DNA of 64,000 nucleotides, taken from Halarcobacter ebronensis. GTDB lineage: Bacteria > Campylobacterota > Campylobacteria > Campylobacterales > Arcobacteraceae. Below the pieces are notes generated by a model. That model was given only the letters and a program-made list of their open reading frames with translations. It had not been told where the DNA came from and made no database searches. Positions 46,078 through 56,313 of this stretch are shown in pieces (positions within the stretch are counted from its first letter, which is position 1; each line of letters starts with the position of its first letter). A program made the translations under genes and the position numbers. The DNA lies in the NCBI RefSeq assembly GCF_013201825.1, contig NZ_CP053836.1, positions 806,001 through 870,000 of the forward strand. Reading direction: 5' to 3'.

Positions 46078-47403
46078 TTGAATTCTGTAATTATTGCAGT
46101 AAGCATAATGGTTTTATTAACTCTTGTTAGAGTTAATATTGTAATTGCTCTTATTGTTGGAGCAATTATTGGTGGACTAACAGGAGGCTTATCTCTAAAT
46201 GAGACTATGGAAGCTTTTAATGGTGGCTTGGGAAATGGGGCGACAATAGCATTAAGTTATGTAATGCTTGGAACCTTTGCCGTTGCCATTTCAAAATCTG
46301 GAATTACAGATTTGCTTTCAAATATGATAATAAAAAAAGTAAATATGCAAGAGAGCACTTTTCATGTTTTATATCTAAAATATTTAATTCTAACACTTAT
46401 TTTATTAGCTGCTATCTCTTCACAAAATTTAGTTCCTGTTCATATTGCTTTTATCCCTATTTTAATCCCTCCACTTCTTCACTCAATGGCAAAGTTGGAG
46501 CTAGATAGAAGGGCTGTTGCCTGTGTTATTACTTTTGGACTTGTTGCTACATATATGTTTTTACCAGTTGGTTTTGGTGGAATATTTTTAAATGAAATTT
46601 TATTGAAAAATTTAGTGGAAAATGGAGTAAAGGCTAGTTCAGAACAACTTCCAATTGCTATGGCAATTCCAGTTTTAGGGATGTTTTTGGGACTTTTAAT
46701 TGCCATATTTTTTACCTATAGAAAAAAAAGACACTATGATTTTAAAAAGATTTTAGAGTTAGAAACAAAGAAAAAAGAGATAAACTCATTTTTTATTTTT
46801 ATTGCTGCACTCTCTGTGTTAACTGCTCTTGGATTGCAACTCTACACAGATTCTATTATTTTAGGTTCACTTGCTGGTTTTCTAATTTTTATTTTGGCTG
46901 GAGTTGTAAAGGCTGATCAAACTCAAGATTTCTTTACAAAAGGTATTAAAATGATGGGAATGATTGGTTTTATTATGATTGCTGCAAATGGTTTTGCAAA
47001 TGTTATAAATAGTACTGGTTCTGTTCAAACTTTGGTTAACTCTGTTGTTGAAATTATTGGAGATAATGGATCACTAGCAGTTTTACTAATGTTAGTTGTT
47101 GGGCTATTTATCACAATGGGAATTGGTTCATCTTTTTCAACTATTCCAATTATTGCTACAATATATGTGCCTCTTTGTTTGCAACTAAATTTTTCACCAA
47201 TGGCAATTATTTGTATCGTTGGAACAGCTGCAGCTCTAGGAGATGCTGGAAGCCCAGCTTCTGATAGTACATTAGGTCCAACATCTGGACTAAATGTTGA
47301 TGGGCAACATGATCACATTTGGGATACAGTTGTACCTACATTTTTACACTACAATATTCCACTAATACTTTTTGGCTGGTTTGCCGCAGTTTATATCTTC
47401 TAA
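46078..47403 (+). CDS. Na+/H+ antiporter family protein (NhaC-like, Na_H_antiport_2 N-terminus)
   Basis: 441-residue inner-membrane transporter with about 11-12 helices. The N-terminal [25 protein letters not shown] and the late [19 protein letters not shown] match sodium/proton antiporters with the Na_H_antiport_2 plus NhaC-type layout. The TTG start at 46078 has AAAGGA 6-8 bases upstream. Its substrate could instead be an organic anion, because related folds include gluconate and lactate carriers. It converges with the MFS gene through a stem-loop. Confidence 0.78.
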   Translation: MNSVIIAVSIMVLLTLVRVNIVIALIVGAIIGGLTGGLSLNETMEAFNGGLGNGATIALSYVMLGTFAVAISKSGITDLLSNMIIKKVNMQESTFHVLYLKYLILTLILLAAISSQNLVPVHIAFIPILIPPLLHSMAKLELDRRAVACVITFGLVATYMFLPVGFGGIFLNEILLKNLVENGVKASSEQLPIAMAIPVLGMFLGLLIAIFFTYRKKRHYDFKKILELETKKKEINSFFIFIAALSVLTALGLQLYTDSIILGSLAGFLIFILAGVVKADQTQDFFTKGIKMMGMIGFIMIAANGFANVINSTGSVQTLVNSVVEIIGDNGSLAVLLMLVVGLFITMGIGSSFSTIPIIATIYVPLCLQLNFSPMAIICIVGTAAALGDAGSPASDSTLGPTSGLNVDGQHDHIWDTVVPTFLHYNIPLILFGWFAAVYIF

Positions 47404-47422
47404 AAGAGTTTTTCTCTTTTAG
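47400..47422. terminator. Stem-loop containing both convergent stop codons
   Basis: CTAAAAGAG (47400-47408) and CTCTTTTAG (47414-47422) pair perfectly around T5. The TAA of the antiporter gene lies in one arm and the TAA of the leftward MFS gene in the other, so one structure ends both genes. Confidence 0.65.
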
Positions 47423-48567
47423 TTGTAATCTTTAAATAACCCTCTACTAAAAAATATAAAAATGCAGATAAGCAGAAGTAAGAAAATAAACATAAAAATA
47501 GTTGTATCCCAACCAAAAGTGCTATAGATTATTGAAGGAATTATTGAACCAACTGCACCTCCAATATAGTAAAAACTAAGATACATCCCTGAGGTTAATC
47601 CTCTTTGTGAAACTTTTAGGGAGTTTGCAACTCTTGTTGAAACCGTATGAATAGTAAACATTCCAACACAAAATACAAATACACTTAAAAATAGTATTGT
47701 TCCATTTTCATTTAAAAAAAGCAGAGTTGCAAGAACAAAAACAAAAAGTCCTGCAAAAATTGTTGGAATCTCTTTTTTAAAAAATTTAATTATTTTATGA
47801 ATAGTTAGTGAAATCAAAATCCCCATACCATATCCTAAATACAGAAGTCCTATTTTTGTTTCACTTGTATCTGGCAAAAGCTCTTTTATTCTAAAAGGCA
47901 GAATATTTAAAAGTCCTGCAAAAACAAAAAAAACTATAAACATAAGTGCATAGATGGTGCTAAATCGTCTATCTTTTAAGATATCTGATATGTCTTTAAA
48001 GTTTGGTTTCATTAAGTCTGCATCACCTTTAAACTCAATTTTATTTATAAAATAAAATGCCACAACTAAAGCAAGGGAAAGGGATACAAACACAACTCTC
48101 CAACCAAACTCTTCTGCAATAAAACCAGAGAAAACCCTACCAATCATTCCTCCAAATACTGTTGCAGCCACATAAATAGACATATTTAGTTTTGTATTCT
48201 CTTTATCTTTTGCTAAAACTGTCATTGCTCCTGTTAATATTGCAGGAATTATTATTGCTTCAATTGTTCTAATAGTTAAAAACATCTCATAACTATTTGA
48301 TAAAGAGAGACAGAAGTTGGTTATAAGAAGAATTATAAGGGCTATTTTTAAAACAGTTTTTGTTTTTACTGACTCTAAAATATATCCATATATAATAGGA
48401 GAGATTGCTAAAAATAGCATAATCACAGCTGTAAATGAAGAGGCTTTTGTCATTGAAATATCAAACTCTTTTGCTAAAAGTGGTTGCAAAGGTTGGGTTG
48501 CATACATTACAGATAACAAAATTGTAATTGTATAAACAATAATAAAAAGTTTGTCTCTTCTACTCAA
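47419..48567 (-). CDS. Major facilitator superfamily exporter
   Basis: 382-residue transporter with 12 predicted helices in two six-helix halves. The first helix region VMYATQPLQPLLAKEF and IYVAATVFGGMIGRVFSGF (near 130) are usual for the drug/arabinose efflux (AraJ/YnfM-like) group of DHA1. Its start immediately follows the sufT stop, with no spacing, so it is probably the last gene of the suf transcript. That is unusual company and may mean it exports a sulfur- or metal-linked compound, or simply shares transcription. Confidence 0.85.
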   Translation of the reverse strand: MSRRDKLFIIVYTITILLSVMYATQPLQPLLAKEFDISMTKASSFTAVIMLFLAISPIIYGYILESVKTKTVLKIALIILLITNFCLSLSNSYEMFLTIRTIEAIIIPAILTGAMTVLAKDKENTKLNMSIYVAATVFGGMIGRVFSGFIAEEFGWRVVFVSLSLALVVAFYFINKIEFKGDADLMKPNFKDISDILKDRRFSTIYALMFIVFFVFAGLLNILPFRIKELLPDTSETKIGLLYLGYGMGILISLTIHKIIKFFKKEIPTIFAGLFVFVLATLLFLNENGTILFLSVFVFCVGMFTIHTVSTRVANSLKVSQRGLTSGMYLSFYYIGGAVGSIIPSIIYSTFGWDTTIFMFIFLLLLICIFIFFSRGLFKDYN

Positions 48568-48900
48568 CTAAATAGCCGCTCCTGACACAGACATAATCTC
48601 TCTTGCCTCTTCACTCATCATAGATGGTTGCCACATAGGTTCAAAAACCAAATGAACATAAGCTTCATCTATTTCATCAACACTTTGTGTGTAGTATTTT
48701 ACTTGTTCAACTAAGCTATCACTAACTGGACATGAAGGGGAAGTTAGAGTCATTTCTACTGTGCAGTAAGTATAATTATTTTTTACTTCAAATTCAATAG
48801 AATAAACTAATCCTAAATCATAAATATTTACAGGTATCTCTGGATCATATACGCTTTTTAACTTTTCAATTACTTTCTCTTTTAACTCTTCATTTTTCAT
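48568..48900 (-). CDS. sufT: SufT/MIP18-family Fe-S assembly factor
   Basis: 110-residue DUF59 protein. The signature DPEIPVNIYDLGLVY (about 19-33) and the conserved Cys in TSPSCPVSD (near 55) are present. SufT/PaaD-like proteins help mature Fe-S proteins under high demand and bind target or carrier proteins. It is the sixth gene of the suf operon, one base after sufE, and is followed without a gap by the MFS gene. Confidence 0.9.
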   Translation of the reverse strand: MKNEELKEKVIEKLKSVYDPEIPVNIYDLGLVYSIEFEVKNNYTYCTVEMTLTSPSCPVSDSLVEQVKYYTQSVDEIDEAYVHLVFEPMWQPSMMSEEAREIMSVSGAAI

Positions 48901-48901
48901 T

Positions 48902-49309
48902 TTAAGCCTTTTGTGCCAACTCTTTAATCTTTTTTATCATCCCTATAACACCACTTTGTCTATTTGGAGTTATAACTTCAGATAAACCTAACTCATAAAC
49001 AATATCCATATTTACACTTTTTAGTGTCTCAATTTTTTCCCCTGAAAAAATCTCTAAAATTATATAGATAAGCCCTTTTACAATAATTGCATCAGAAGTT
49101 CCTTTGAAGTAAAGATTCCCCTCTTTTTCTTCACTTATTAACCAAACTTGAGAAGTACAACCATGCACAATATTTTCAGGAGTTTTGTACTCATCCTCTA
49201 AAGAATCTAATTTTTTACCTAAATCAATAATATATTCATATTTTTGTAGTTCGTCCTCAAAAAAATCCAGATCCTCTTTTATCTTTGCTATTTTCTCTTC
49301 TATTGTCAC
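48902..49309 (-). CDS. sufE: SufE sulfur-acceptor protein
   Basis: 135-residue SufE. The sulfur-accepting Cys is in VHGCTSQVWL (near 50), within the usual loop. It takes persulfide sulfur from SufS and passes it to SufB. It starts 9 bases after sufS and ends 1 base before sufT, in the suf transcript. Length and sequence are normal for the family. Confidence 0.93.
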   Translation of the reverse strand: MTIEEKIAKIKEDLDFFEDELQKYEYIIDLGKKLDSLEDEYKTPENIVHGCTSQVWLISEEKEGNLYFKGTSDAIIVKGLIYIILEIFSGEKIETLKSVNMDIVYELGLSEVITPNRQSGVIGMIKKIKELAQKA

Positions 49310-49318
49310 AAACTCTCC

Positions 49319-50500
49319 TTAACTTAGCATATCCAAAGCTTTTTTCAGTGCTTTTATTAATCTATTTACATCTTCATAATCATTATAAAAAGATGTTGAT
49401 ACTCTAATAGTTCCTTTTATACCCAATTTTTTCATAATAGGTTGTGCACAATGGTGTCCAACTCTTACAGCTATTCCCATTTTATCAAGCAAAATTCCTA
49501 TATCATCATGGGAAATATTTTTAATATTAAAACTTCTACTTCCTATACAATCTTTTGTATCATTATAAAAAATGATATTTGGAATCTTTTCAAGTTCACT
49601 ATTTAAGTAGTTGTATACATCTTTTTCAACAGTTTTAATATTTTCATAACCAATACGGTTTATATATTTTAAAGCTTCACCAAAACCAATAACACCAGCA
49701 ATATTTTGAGTTCCTGCTTCAAATTTGTAAGGGGAATTCAAAAGTGTAGAACTATTAAAATCTACTTCATTAATTGTTGCTCCACCTGTTTGATATGGTT
49801 TCATATTTTCTAAATGTTTCTCTTTTACATAAAGTGCACCAACTCCTGTTGGTCCAAAGGTCTTGTGTGAAGATAGAGCTAAAAAATCAACATCAAGTTT
49901 TTGCACATCAATTTTTGCATGAGCCAAAGATTGTGCACCATCAACTAAAACAACACTTTCATATTTGTGAGCTAAGTCGCAAACTCTTTTAATATCATGA
50001 ATTTTTCCAAAAGCATTTGAGATATGAGTAACACTAACAAAAGAGTTTGGATTTTTTTTCAAAATATTTTCATACTCTTCAAAGTCGAAGTTTAGGTTAT
50101 TATCACACCCTACAACTTTTAAACCATTGGTTAAGTCTCTTCCTTGCATATGCCACGGAACGATATTTGAATGGTGCTCCAATGAAGAGATAATGACACT
50201 CTTATAATCCCTTGTAAAAGTATCAGCAATCATATTGATTGCTTCAGTCACTCCCTTGGTAAAGATTATCTCTTCACTCTTTTTTGCATTTATAAACTCT
50301 TTTAAAAGTTCTCTACTATTTTCATATTTTCTAGTTGCCATATTTGCATCACCATAACTACTTCTATGGGTGTTTGCGCAATATTTTTCATAATACTCAA
50401 TTTGAGAATCTATTACATTTTTTGGCTTTTGTGTTGTTGCTGCATTGTCTAGATATACTGTTTTAGAGTTTGCAAAATAGGGAAAATCTCTTTTAAACAT
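49319..50500 (-). CDS. sufS: Cysteine desulfurase SufS
   Basis: 393-residue group II cysteine desulfurase, PLP-dependent, releasing sulfur from cysteine. The PLP Lys is in SSHKTFGPTG (near 221), LDNAATTQKP starts the fold, and the catalytic Cys is in RVGHHCAQP (near 354), in the short loop that makes SufS depend on SufE. It overlaps the sufD end by 8 bases and is followed by sufE. It is distinct from the NifS-type enzyme at 53979-55175, which has the longer group I loop. Confidence 0.95.
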   Translation of the reverse strand: MFKRDFPYFANSKTVYLDNAATTQKPKNVIDSQIEYYEKYCANTHRSSYGDANMATRKYENSRELLKEFINAKKSEEIIFTKGVTEAINMIADTFTRDYKSVIISSLEHHSNIVPWHMQGRDLTNGLKVVGCDNNLNFDFEEYENILKKNPNSFVSVTHISNAFGKIHDIKRVCDLAHKYESVVLVDGAQSLAHAKIDVQKLDVDFLALSSHKTFGPTGVGALYVKEKHLENMKPYQTGGATINEVDFNSSTLLNSPYKFEAGTQNIAGVIGFGEALKYINRIGYENIKTVEKDVYNYLNSELEKIPNIIFYNDTKDCIGSRSFNIKNISHDDIGILLDKMGIAVRVGHHCAQPIMKKLGIKGTIRVSTSFYNDYEDVNRLIKALKKALDMLS

Positions 50501-51329
50501 TGTTATCTCCTTTAAGAGTTTCTAAAAAGTCAACTATTTTTGAGTCCTCTATCTTACTGTATATTTCATTCTCAAAAGCTTTTAAAAGCATCTCTTTTGC
50601 TTTTCTCTCTTCTATTCCCCTTGATTGAAGATATAGAAGTTGATCTTTGTCTAAACTTCCTGTTGTTGCCCCATGACTAGCCTCTAATTCATCAATATTT
50701 ATTAGAAGATGAGGTTGGGCAAATATTGCTGCATCATCACTTAATAAGATTGTATTTGAGCTTTGAAATACTTTTGAATAAAGAGCAGATTCATTAACTT
50801 CACTTAAAGCATCAAAAGTAGCCTTTGAACTATCATCTAAAATGTGTTTATAGGCAATATTACTAATACAATTTGAACCATTATGAACAGTTCTAAAAAT
50901 TGATTTTGAGTCAGTATCTTGTGAAAGTTTGACTAACCCATTAATATTTAATATTGAGCCTTTTTCATTCAAATCTATAGTGTAGTTACTTTTATTTGAA
51001 CCAAAACCTAACTCTAAATTTGTCATATTCAGTTTAGCATCTTCTTTTAAATTAATACTATAGTTCATATCAAGAATAGAGTTTTCCCCTACATTTTGGA
51101 ATTTTAGATACTCTAATTTAGCTCCTGTTTCAACAATAAACTCCCTATCAAACTCAACTATTAAATCATTTCCTGCAAAAACTTCAACTATTGAAGCAGA
51201 AACATTCTCTTTTATTCTTATTTTCAGTCTATTTTTTTTCTCTTTTTTAGGATAATAGATAATTTTAATAGGTTCTGTTGTTGGTTCATCAATTAAAAGT
51301 TCTTCATTTTTAAGATTTATTAGTCTCAT
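50493..51329 (-). CDS. sufD: SufD scaffold component (short form)
   Basis: 278-residue SufD, much shorter than the ~420 residues of Escherichia coli SufD because the N-terminal helical part is small. The beta-helix core is intact, and the conserved INIDELEASHGATTGSLDKD (near 218-237) contains the His implicated in cluster assembly. It forms the SufBC2D scaffold. It overlaps sufC by 20 bases and sufS by 8, so expression is tightly coupled. Confidence 0.9.
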   Translation of the reverse strand: MRLINLKNEELLIDEPTTEPIKIIYYPKKEKKNRLKIRIKENVSASIVEVFAGNDLIVEFDREFIVETGAKLEYLKFQNVGENSILDMNYSINLKEDAKLNMTNLELGFGSNKSNYTIDLNEKGSILNINGLVKLSQDTDSKSIFRTVHNGSNCISNIAYKHILDDSSKATFDALSEVNESALYSKVFQSSNTILLSDDAAIFAQPHLLINIDELEASHGATTGSLDKDQLLYLQSRGIEERKAKEMLLKAFENEIYSKIEDSKIVDFLETLKGDNNV

Positions 51330-52065
51330 TTCCTATTCCCTCATAACCTTTACTATCAATTTCAAGTGCAAGATTGTAATCTCCTGTTTTTACAATTTTA
51401 CCATCTTGCATAATATGTACAAAATCTGGTTTAATATATGACATTAGTTTATCATAGTGAGTTATCATCAATACTGATCTATTCCCATCAAGAAGATTGT
51501 TTATAACATTTGCAACAGTTTTAATTGCATCCACATCAAGTCCAGAGTCAATCTCATCTAAAAGAATTAAATCAGGTTTTAATAAAAGAAGTTGAATAAG
51601 TTCATTTCTCTTTTTTTCTCCTCCACTAAATCCATCATTTAAATCCCTTTGAAGAAGCTTTTTATCAATTCCAAACTTTCCTAACTCCTCTTTTGTTAGT
51701 TTTAAAAACTCTATGGCATCAAGCTCTTTTTCACTATTATATTTTCTTTTTTCATTAAGTGCTGTTTTTAGAAAGTAGCTATTATTTACCCCTGGAATTT
51801 CAACAGGATTTTGAAAACTCATAAAAATACCTTCATTTGCCCTGTCACTAACACTTAAATCTAAAAGGTTTTTATCTTTATATTGTAGTTCCCCTTGGGT
51901 TACTTTACAATCATAATGATCACTTAGAGTTTTAACCAAAGTTGATTTTCCTGCACCATTTTGTCCCATTAGAACATGCACTTCACCTTTTTTTATCTCT
52001 AAATCTAAACCTTTTAAAATCTCTTTATCATCTATATTTACTTTTAAATTTTTAATATTTAACAT
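51310..52065 (-). CDS. sufC: SufC ATPase
   Basis: 251-residue ABC-type ATPase that drives conformational change of the SufBCD scaffold. Walker A is GQNGAGKST (about 34-42), the signature is FSGGEKKRNE, Walker B is LILLDEIDSGLD, and the switch His is in MITHYDK. There are no membrane helices. It is separated from sufB by a 170-bp structured spacer, the only large gap in the operon, and preceded by AAGGA as ribosome-binding site. Confidence 0.95.
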   Translation of the reverse strand: MLNIKNLKVNIDDKEILKGLDLEIKKGEVHVLMGQNGAGKSTLVKTLSDHYDCKVTQGELQYKDKNLLDLSVSDRANEGIFMSFQNPVEIPGVNNSYFLKTALNEKRKYNSEKELDAIEFLKLTKEELGKFGIDKKLLQRDLNDGFSGGEKKRNELIQLLLLKPDLILLDEIDSGLDVDAIKTVANVINNLLDGNRSVLMITHYDKLMSYIKPDFVHIMQDGKIVKTGDYNLALEIDSKGYEGIGNETNKS

Positions 52066-52083
52066 AAAATATCCTTAAAATTA

Positions 52084-52206
52084 GTCCCCAATTTTAAGGG
52101 ACCTTTTTATTTATGACTTCTTTTAACGGTATGGCTAAGCCACACCTAAAGAAGCCTGTGTTTACACTCTCTTCGAGAAACTCTAAAGGAGACAACGAGT
52201 TGTCTC
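52084..52206 (-). other. Structured non-coding spacer between sufB and sufC (three hairpins)
   Basis: The 170-bp gap 52066-52235 holds three inverted repeats. GAGACAAC/GTTGTCTC is at 52189-52206. A long hairpin at 52117-52154 combines CTTCTTTT/AAAGAAG (outer) with GGTATGG/CCACACC (inner, G-U paired in the leftward transcript). GTCCC/GGGAC is at 52084-52102. Base composition is clearly more GC-rich than the flanks. No frame encodes a plausible peptide. It may be an mRNA processing or stability element, an attenuator, a small RNA, or a mobile intergenic repeat. Confidence 0.6.
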
Positions 52207-52235
52207 TTAACGTTTTTTTGTTCTTATCTGAGTTT

Positions 52236-53672
52236 TTATCCTACGCTTCCCTCTAAAGAGATACTAAGTAACTCTTTAGCTTCTGCTGCAAACTCCATAG
52301 GAAGCTCTTTTAAAACCTCTTTACAAAAACCATTTACAATCATGGCAATGGCATCCTCTTCATCAATTCCCCTTTGATTTAAATAAAACAGTTGTTCATC
52401 GGAAATCTTTGAAGTTGTTGCTTCATGCTCTATTTTTGCACTGCTATTTTTTATCTCATGGTATGGAAAAGTATGAGCTTTACACCTATTACCAATTAAA
52501 AGAGAATCACACTCAGAGATATTTCTTGCATTTTTAGCATTTTTACCAACTCTAACTAGACCTCTATATGCATTAACACCTTTCATAGCTGAGATACCTT
52601 TTGAGATAATAGTAGATTTTGTATTCTCTCCTATATGTATCATTTTAGTACCTGTGTCAGCTTGTTGGGCATGGCTTGAAATTGCCACAGAATAAAACTC
52701 TCCAACAGAGTTTTTCCCTTTTAAAATACATGAAGGGTATTTCCAAGTAATTGCTGAACCCGTTTCAACTTGAGTCCAAGAAATTTTTGAGTTTTCCCCT
52801 TTGCAAATTCCTCTTTTTGTAACAAAATTTAAAATACCACCTTTTCCATCTTGATCTCCTGGATACCAGTTTTGTATAGTTGAGTATTTAATTTGTGCAT
52901 TATCCAAAGCAATTAGTTCTACAACCGCTGCATGAAGTTGTCTTTCATCTCTACTTGGTGCTGAACACCCTTCATTATAAGAGACATAAGAGCCTTCATC
53001 ACAGATTATTAAAGTTCTCTCAAATTGTCCTGTATTTAAAGCATTTATCCTAAAGTAAGTTGATAATTCCATTGGACATCTAGTATTTGGTGGAATATAT
53101 ACAAAACTTCCATCAGTGAAAACTGCACTATTTAGCGCAGCAAAATAGTTGTCAGCTTTTCCAACAACTGACGCTAGATATTTTTTTAAAAGCTCAGGAT
53201 GTTTATGTGCAACTTCTGAGATTGAGCAAAATATAATTCCGAGTTTTTCAAGCTCACTTTGAAAAGTTGTTTTTACCGACACTGAGTCAAACACAGCATC
53301 AACTGCAACACCTGCTAAAACTTTTTGTTCCTCTAAAGGAATTCCAAGTTTTTCATAAGTTTTTAAAATCTCTGGATCAACTTCTTCTAAAGAATCAAGC
53401 TTTTTTTTAGGAGCTGAAAAGTATGAGATGTCTTGGTAATCTATTTTTGGATATTTTAGATTTGCCCAGTTTGGTTCTTCCATTTTTAACCATTTGCTAT
53501 AAGCACTTAATCTAAATTCAAGAAGCCATTGTGGTTCATCTTTCTTTTTTGATATAGCTTTTATAACATCTTCATTTAGTCCCTTAGGGAAAGTATCACT
53601 CTCAATAAGGGTTTCAAAGCCCAATTTATAGTCTCTGTTTAAAATCTCTTTTATCTGTTTATTATCACTCAT
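52236..53672 (-). CDS. sufB: SufB scaffold protein
   Basis: 478-residue SufB, the subunit on which the cluster is built. The conserved [20 protein letters not shown] and IQNWYPGD segments (about 232-275), the late [20 protein letters not shown] with the sulfur-accepting Cys, and [20 protein letters not shown] are present. The length is normal. It is the first gene of sufBCDSET, transcribed leftward from a control region carrying an AAATAGGA-N9-TCCTATTT repeat 17-41 bases before its ATG. Confidence 0.96.
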   Translation of the reverse strand: MSDNKQIKEILNRDYKLGFETLIESDTFPKGLNEDVIKAISKKKDEPQWLLEFRLSAYSKWLKMEEPNWANLKYPKIDYQDISYFSAPKKKLDSLEEVDPEILKTYEKLGIPLEEQKVLAGVAVDAVFDSVSVKTTFQSELEKLGIIFCSISEVAHKHPELLKKYLASVVGKADNYFAALNSAVFTDGSFVYIPPNTRCPMELSTYFRINALNTGQFERTLIICDEGSYVSYNEGCSAPSRDERQLHAAVVELIALDNAQIKYSTIQNWYPGDQDGKGGILNFVTKRGICKGENSKISWTQVETGSAITWKYPSCILKGKNSVGEFYSVAISSHAQQADTGTKMIHIGENTKSTIISKGISAMKGVNAYRGLVRVGKNAKNARNISECDSLLIGNRCKAHTFPYHEIKNSSAKIEHEATTSKISDEQLFYLNQRGIDEEDAIAMIVNGFCKEVLKELPMEFAAEAKELLSISLEGSVG

Positions 53673-53688
53673 TTTAAACCCCTTTTAT

Positions 53689-53713
53689 AAATAGGATATA
53701 AATTGTCCTATTT
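53689..53713. promoter_or_regulatory. Inverted repeat operator candidate of the suf operon
   Basis: AAATAGGA and TCCTATTT, perfect 8-bp arms separated by 9 bases. The repeat lies 17 bases upstream of the sufB ATG and probably overlaps the leftward -10 (TTATAT within the spacer). The geometry suits a dimeric repressor such as an Rrf2-type Fe-S sensor, but the regulator is not in the window. Confidence 0.6.
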
Positions 53714-53927
53714 CATAAATGTAATGTAACATATGTTCATTAAAATACAATTAAATAATTAGTCTAAATTCAAAAGATTAAGAATTGTTGTAATAATATA
53801 TAATTTTAAAAAAATGAAAAAAATTAGTTTTGTAATAGAATAAAATAGCTAATCAATTTAATTAAGACTATTTTTATCCTATTTAAAATATAATTTCGAA
53901 ATTTTAATTAAAAATGGCAAATTTTTG

Positions 53928-53943
53928 TGGAACGCTTCTTGCA
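53928..53943 (+). promoter_or_regulatory. Sigma-54 (RpoN) promoter of nifSU
   Basis: TGGAACGCTTCTTGCA has GG and GC at the exact -24/-12 spacing and follows the GGAAC-N5-TTGC form used by RpoN in Campylobacter. Transcription would begin near 53954, about 25 bases before the nifS ATG. Confidence 0.7.
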
Positions 53944-53963
53944 TTAAGTTTGCTAAAGAATGA

Positions 53964-55175
<1,212 letters not shown>

Positions 55176-55198
55176 AAAATAGAGGAAGGAAATTAATA

Positions 55199-56179
55199 AT
55201 GGCAAAAAATGATTTAATTACAGGTTCAATTTGGGATGAATATTCAAATCAAGTTATAAGAAGAATGGACAATCCAGTATATCAAGGTGAGATTACAGAA
55301 GAGCAAGCAAAAGAGATGGGTGGAAAACTTATCGTTGCTGACTTTGGAGCAGAGTCTTGTGGAGATGCAGTTAGACTTTACTGGTGCGTAGAAGAGGGAA
55401 CAGATAAAATCTTAGATTCAAGATTTAAATCTTTTGGTTGTGGTACAGCTATTGCTTCATCAGATGCAATGGCAGAACTTTGTATTGGTAAAAGTGTTGA
55501 TGAAGCTGTAAAAATTACAAATATTGATGTTGAAAAAGCTTTAAGAGATCATCCAGATGTTCCTGCTGTTCCTCCTCAAAAAATGCACTGTTCTGTAATG
55601 GCTTATGATGTTATCAAAAAAGCAGCAGCTACATATAAAGGTGTAGATATGGAATCTTTTGAGGAAGAGTTCATTGTATGTGAGTGTGCAAGGGTATCTT
55701 TAGCAACACTGCAAGAGGTTATTAAAATAAATGACCTTAAAACTGTTGAAGAGATTACAGATTATACAAAAGCAGGGGCTTTTTGTAAATCGTGTATAAA
55801 ACCAGGTGGACATGAAGAAAAAGAGATGTATCTTGTAGATATTTTAGAAAATACAAGAAAAGAGATGGACCATGATAGAATGAAAACTGCTGCTGATGCA
55901 AGTGCTTCTGGAGAATCTTCATTTGATAAAATGACAATTGTACAAAGAATAAAACTAATTGATAGTATTTTAGATTCAGATATTAGACCAATGCTTATGA
56001 TGGATGGTGGGAATATGGAAATTATTGATATAAAAGAGAATATTCCACACTATGATATTTATATTAGATATTTAGGTGCTTGTTCAGGTTGTGCTTCTGG
56101 AGATACGGGAACGCTATATGCCATTGAATCAGTACTTAAACAAAGAGTAGATGAAAACATTAGAGTTTTACCTATATAA
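55199..56179 (+). CDS. nifU: Fe-S scaffold protein NifU
   Basis: 326-residue modular scaffold. An IscU-like N-terminal domain (about 1-130) has Cys in ESCGDAVR, SFGCGTAIAS and KMHCSV. A central Bfd-type [2Fe-2S] domain (about 155-210) has CECARVS and CKSCIKPGG. A C-terminal Nfu domain (about 245-326) has CSGCASGDTGT, the thioredoxin-like CxxC cluster site. All three modules are intact. It is cotranscribed with nifS, with a ribosome-binding site GAGGAAGGAAA, and ends before a GC-rich terminator. Confidence 0.95.
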   Translation: MAKNDLITGSIWDEYSNQVIRRMDNPVYQGEITEEQAKEMGGKLIVADFGAESCGDAVRLYWCVEEGTDKILDSRFKSFGCGTAIASSDAMAELCIGKSVDEAVKITNIDVEKALRDHPDVPAVPPQKMHCSVMAYDVIKKAAATYKGVDMESFEEEFIVCECARVSLATLQEVIKINDLKTVEEITDYTKAGAFCKSCIKPGGHEEKEMYLVDILENTRKEMDHDRMKTAADASASGESSFDKMTIVQRIKLIDSILDSDIRPMLMMDGGNMEIIDIKENIPHYDIYIRYLGACSGCASGDTGTLYAIESVLKQRVDENIRVLPI

Positions 56180-56202
56180 CTTATCTCTTCATATATTATT
56201 AA

Positions 56203-56240
56203 AATGCCCCTGTAGATACCAAAATAGGGGCATTCTCTTC
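56203..56240 (+). terminator. Rho-independent terminator of nifSU
   Basis: AATGCCCCT (56203-56211) pairs with AGGGGCATT (56226-56234) and is followed by a short T-rich stretch (CTCTTC). It lies 24 bases after the nifU stop. Confidence 0.75.
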
Positions 56241-56313
56241 AACTTACTTTAATTATAAATCATTAAAATTAACCTAAAATAATAATAAAAATTTTTAATA
56301 GAGGGGAGTATTT

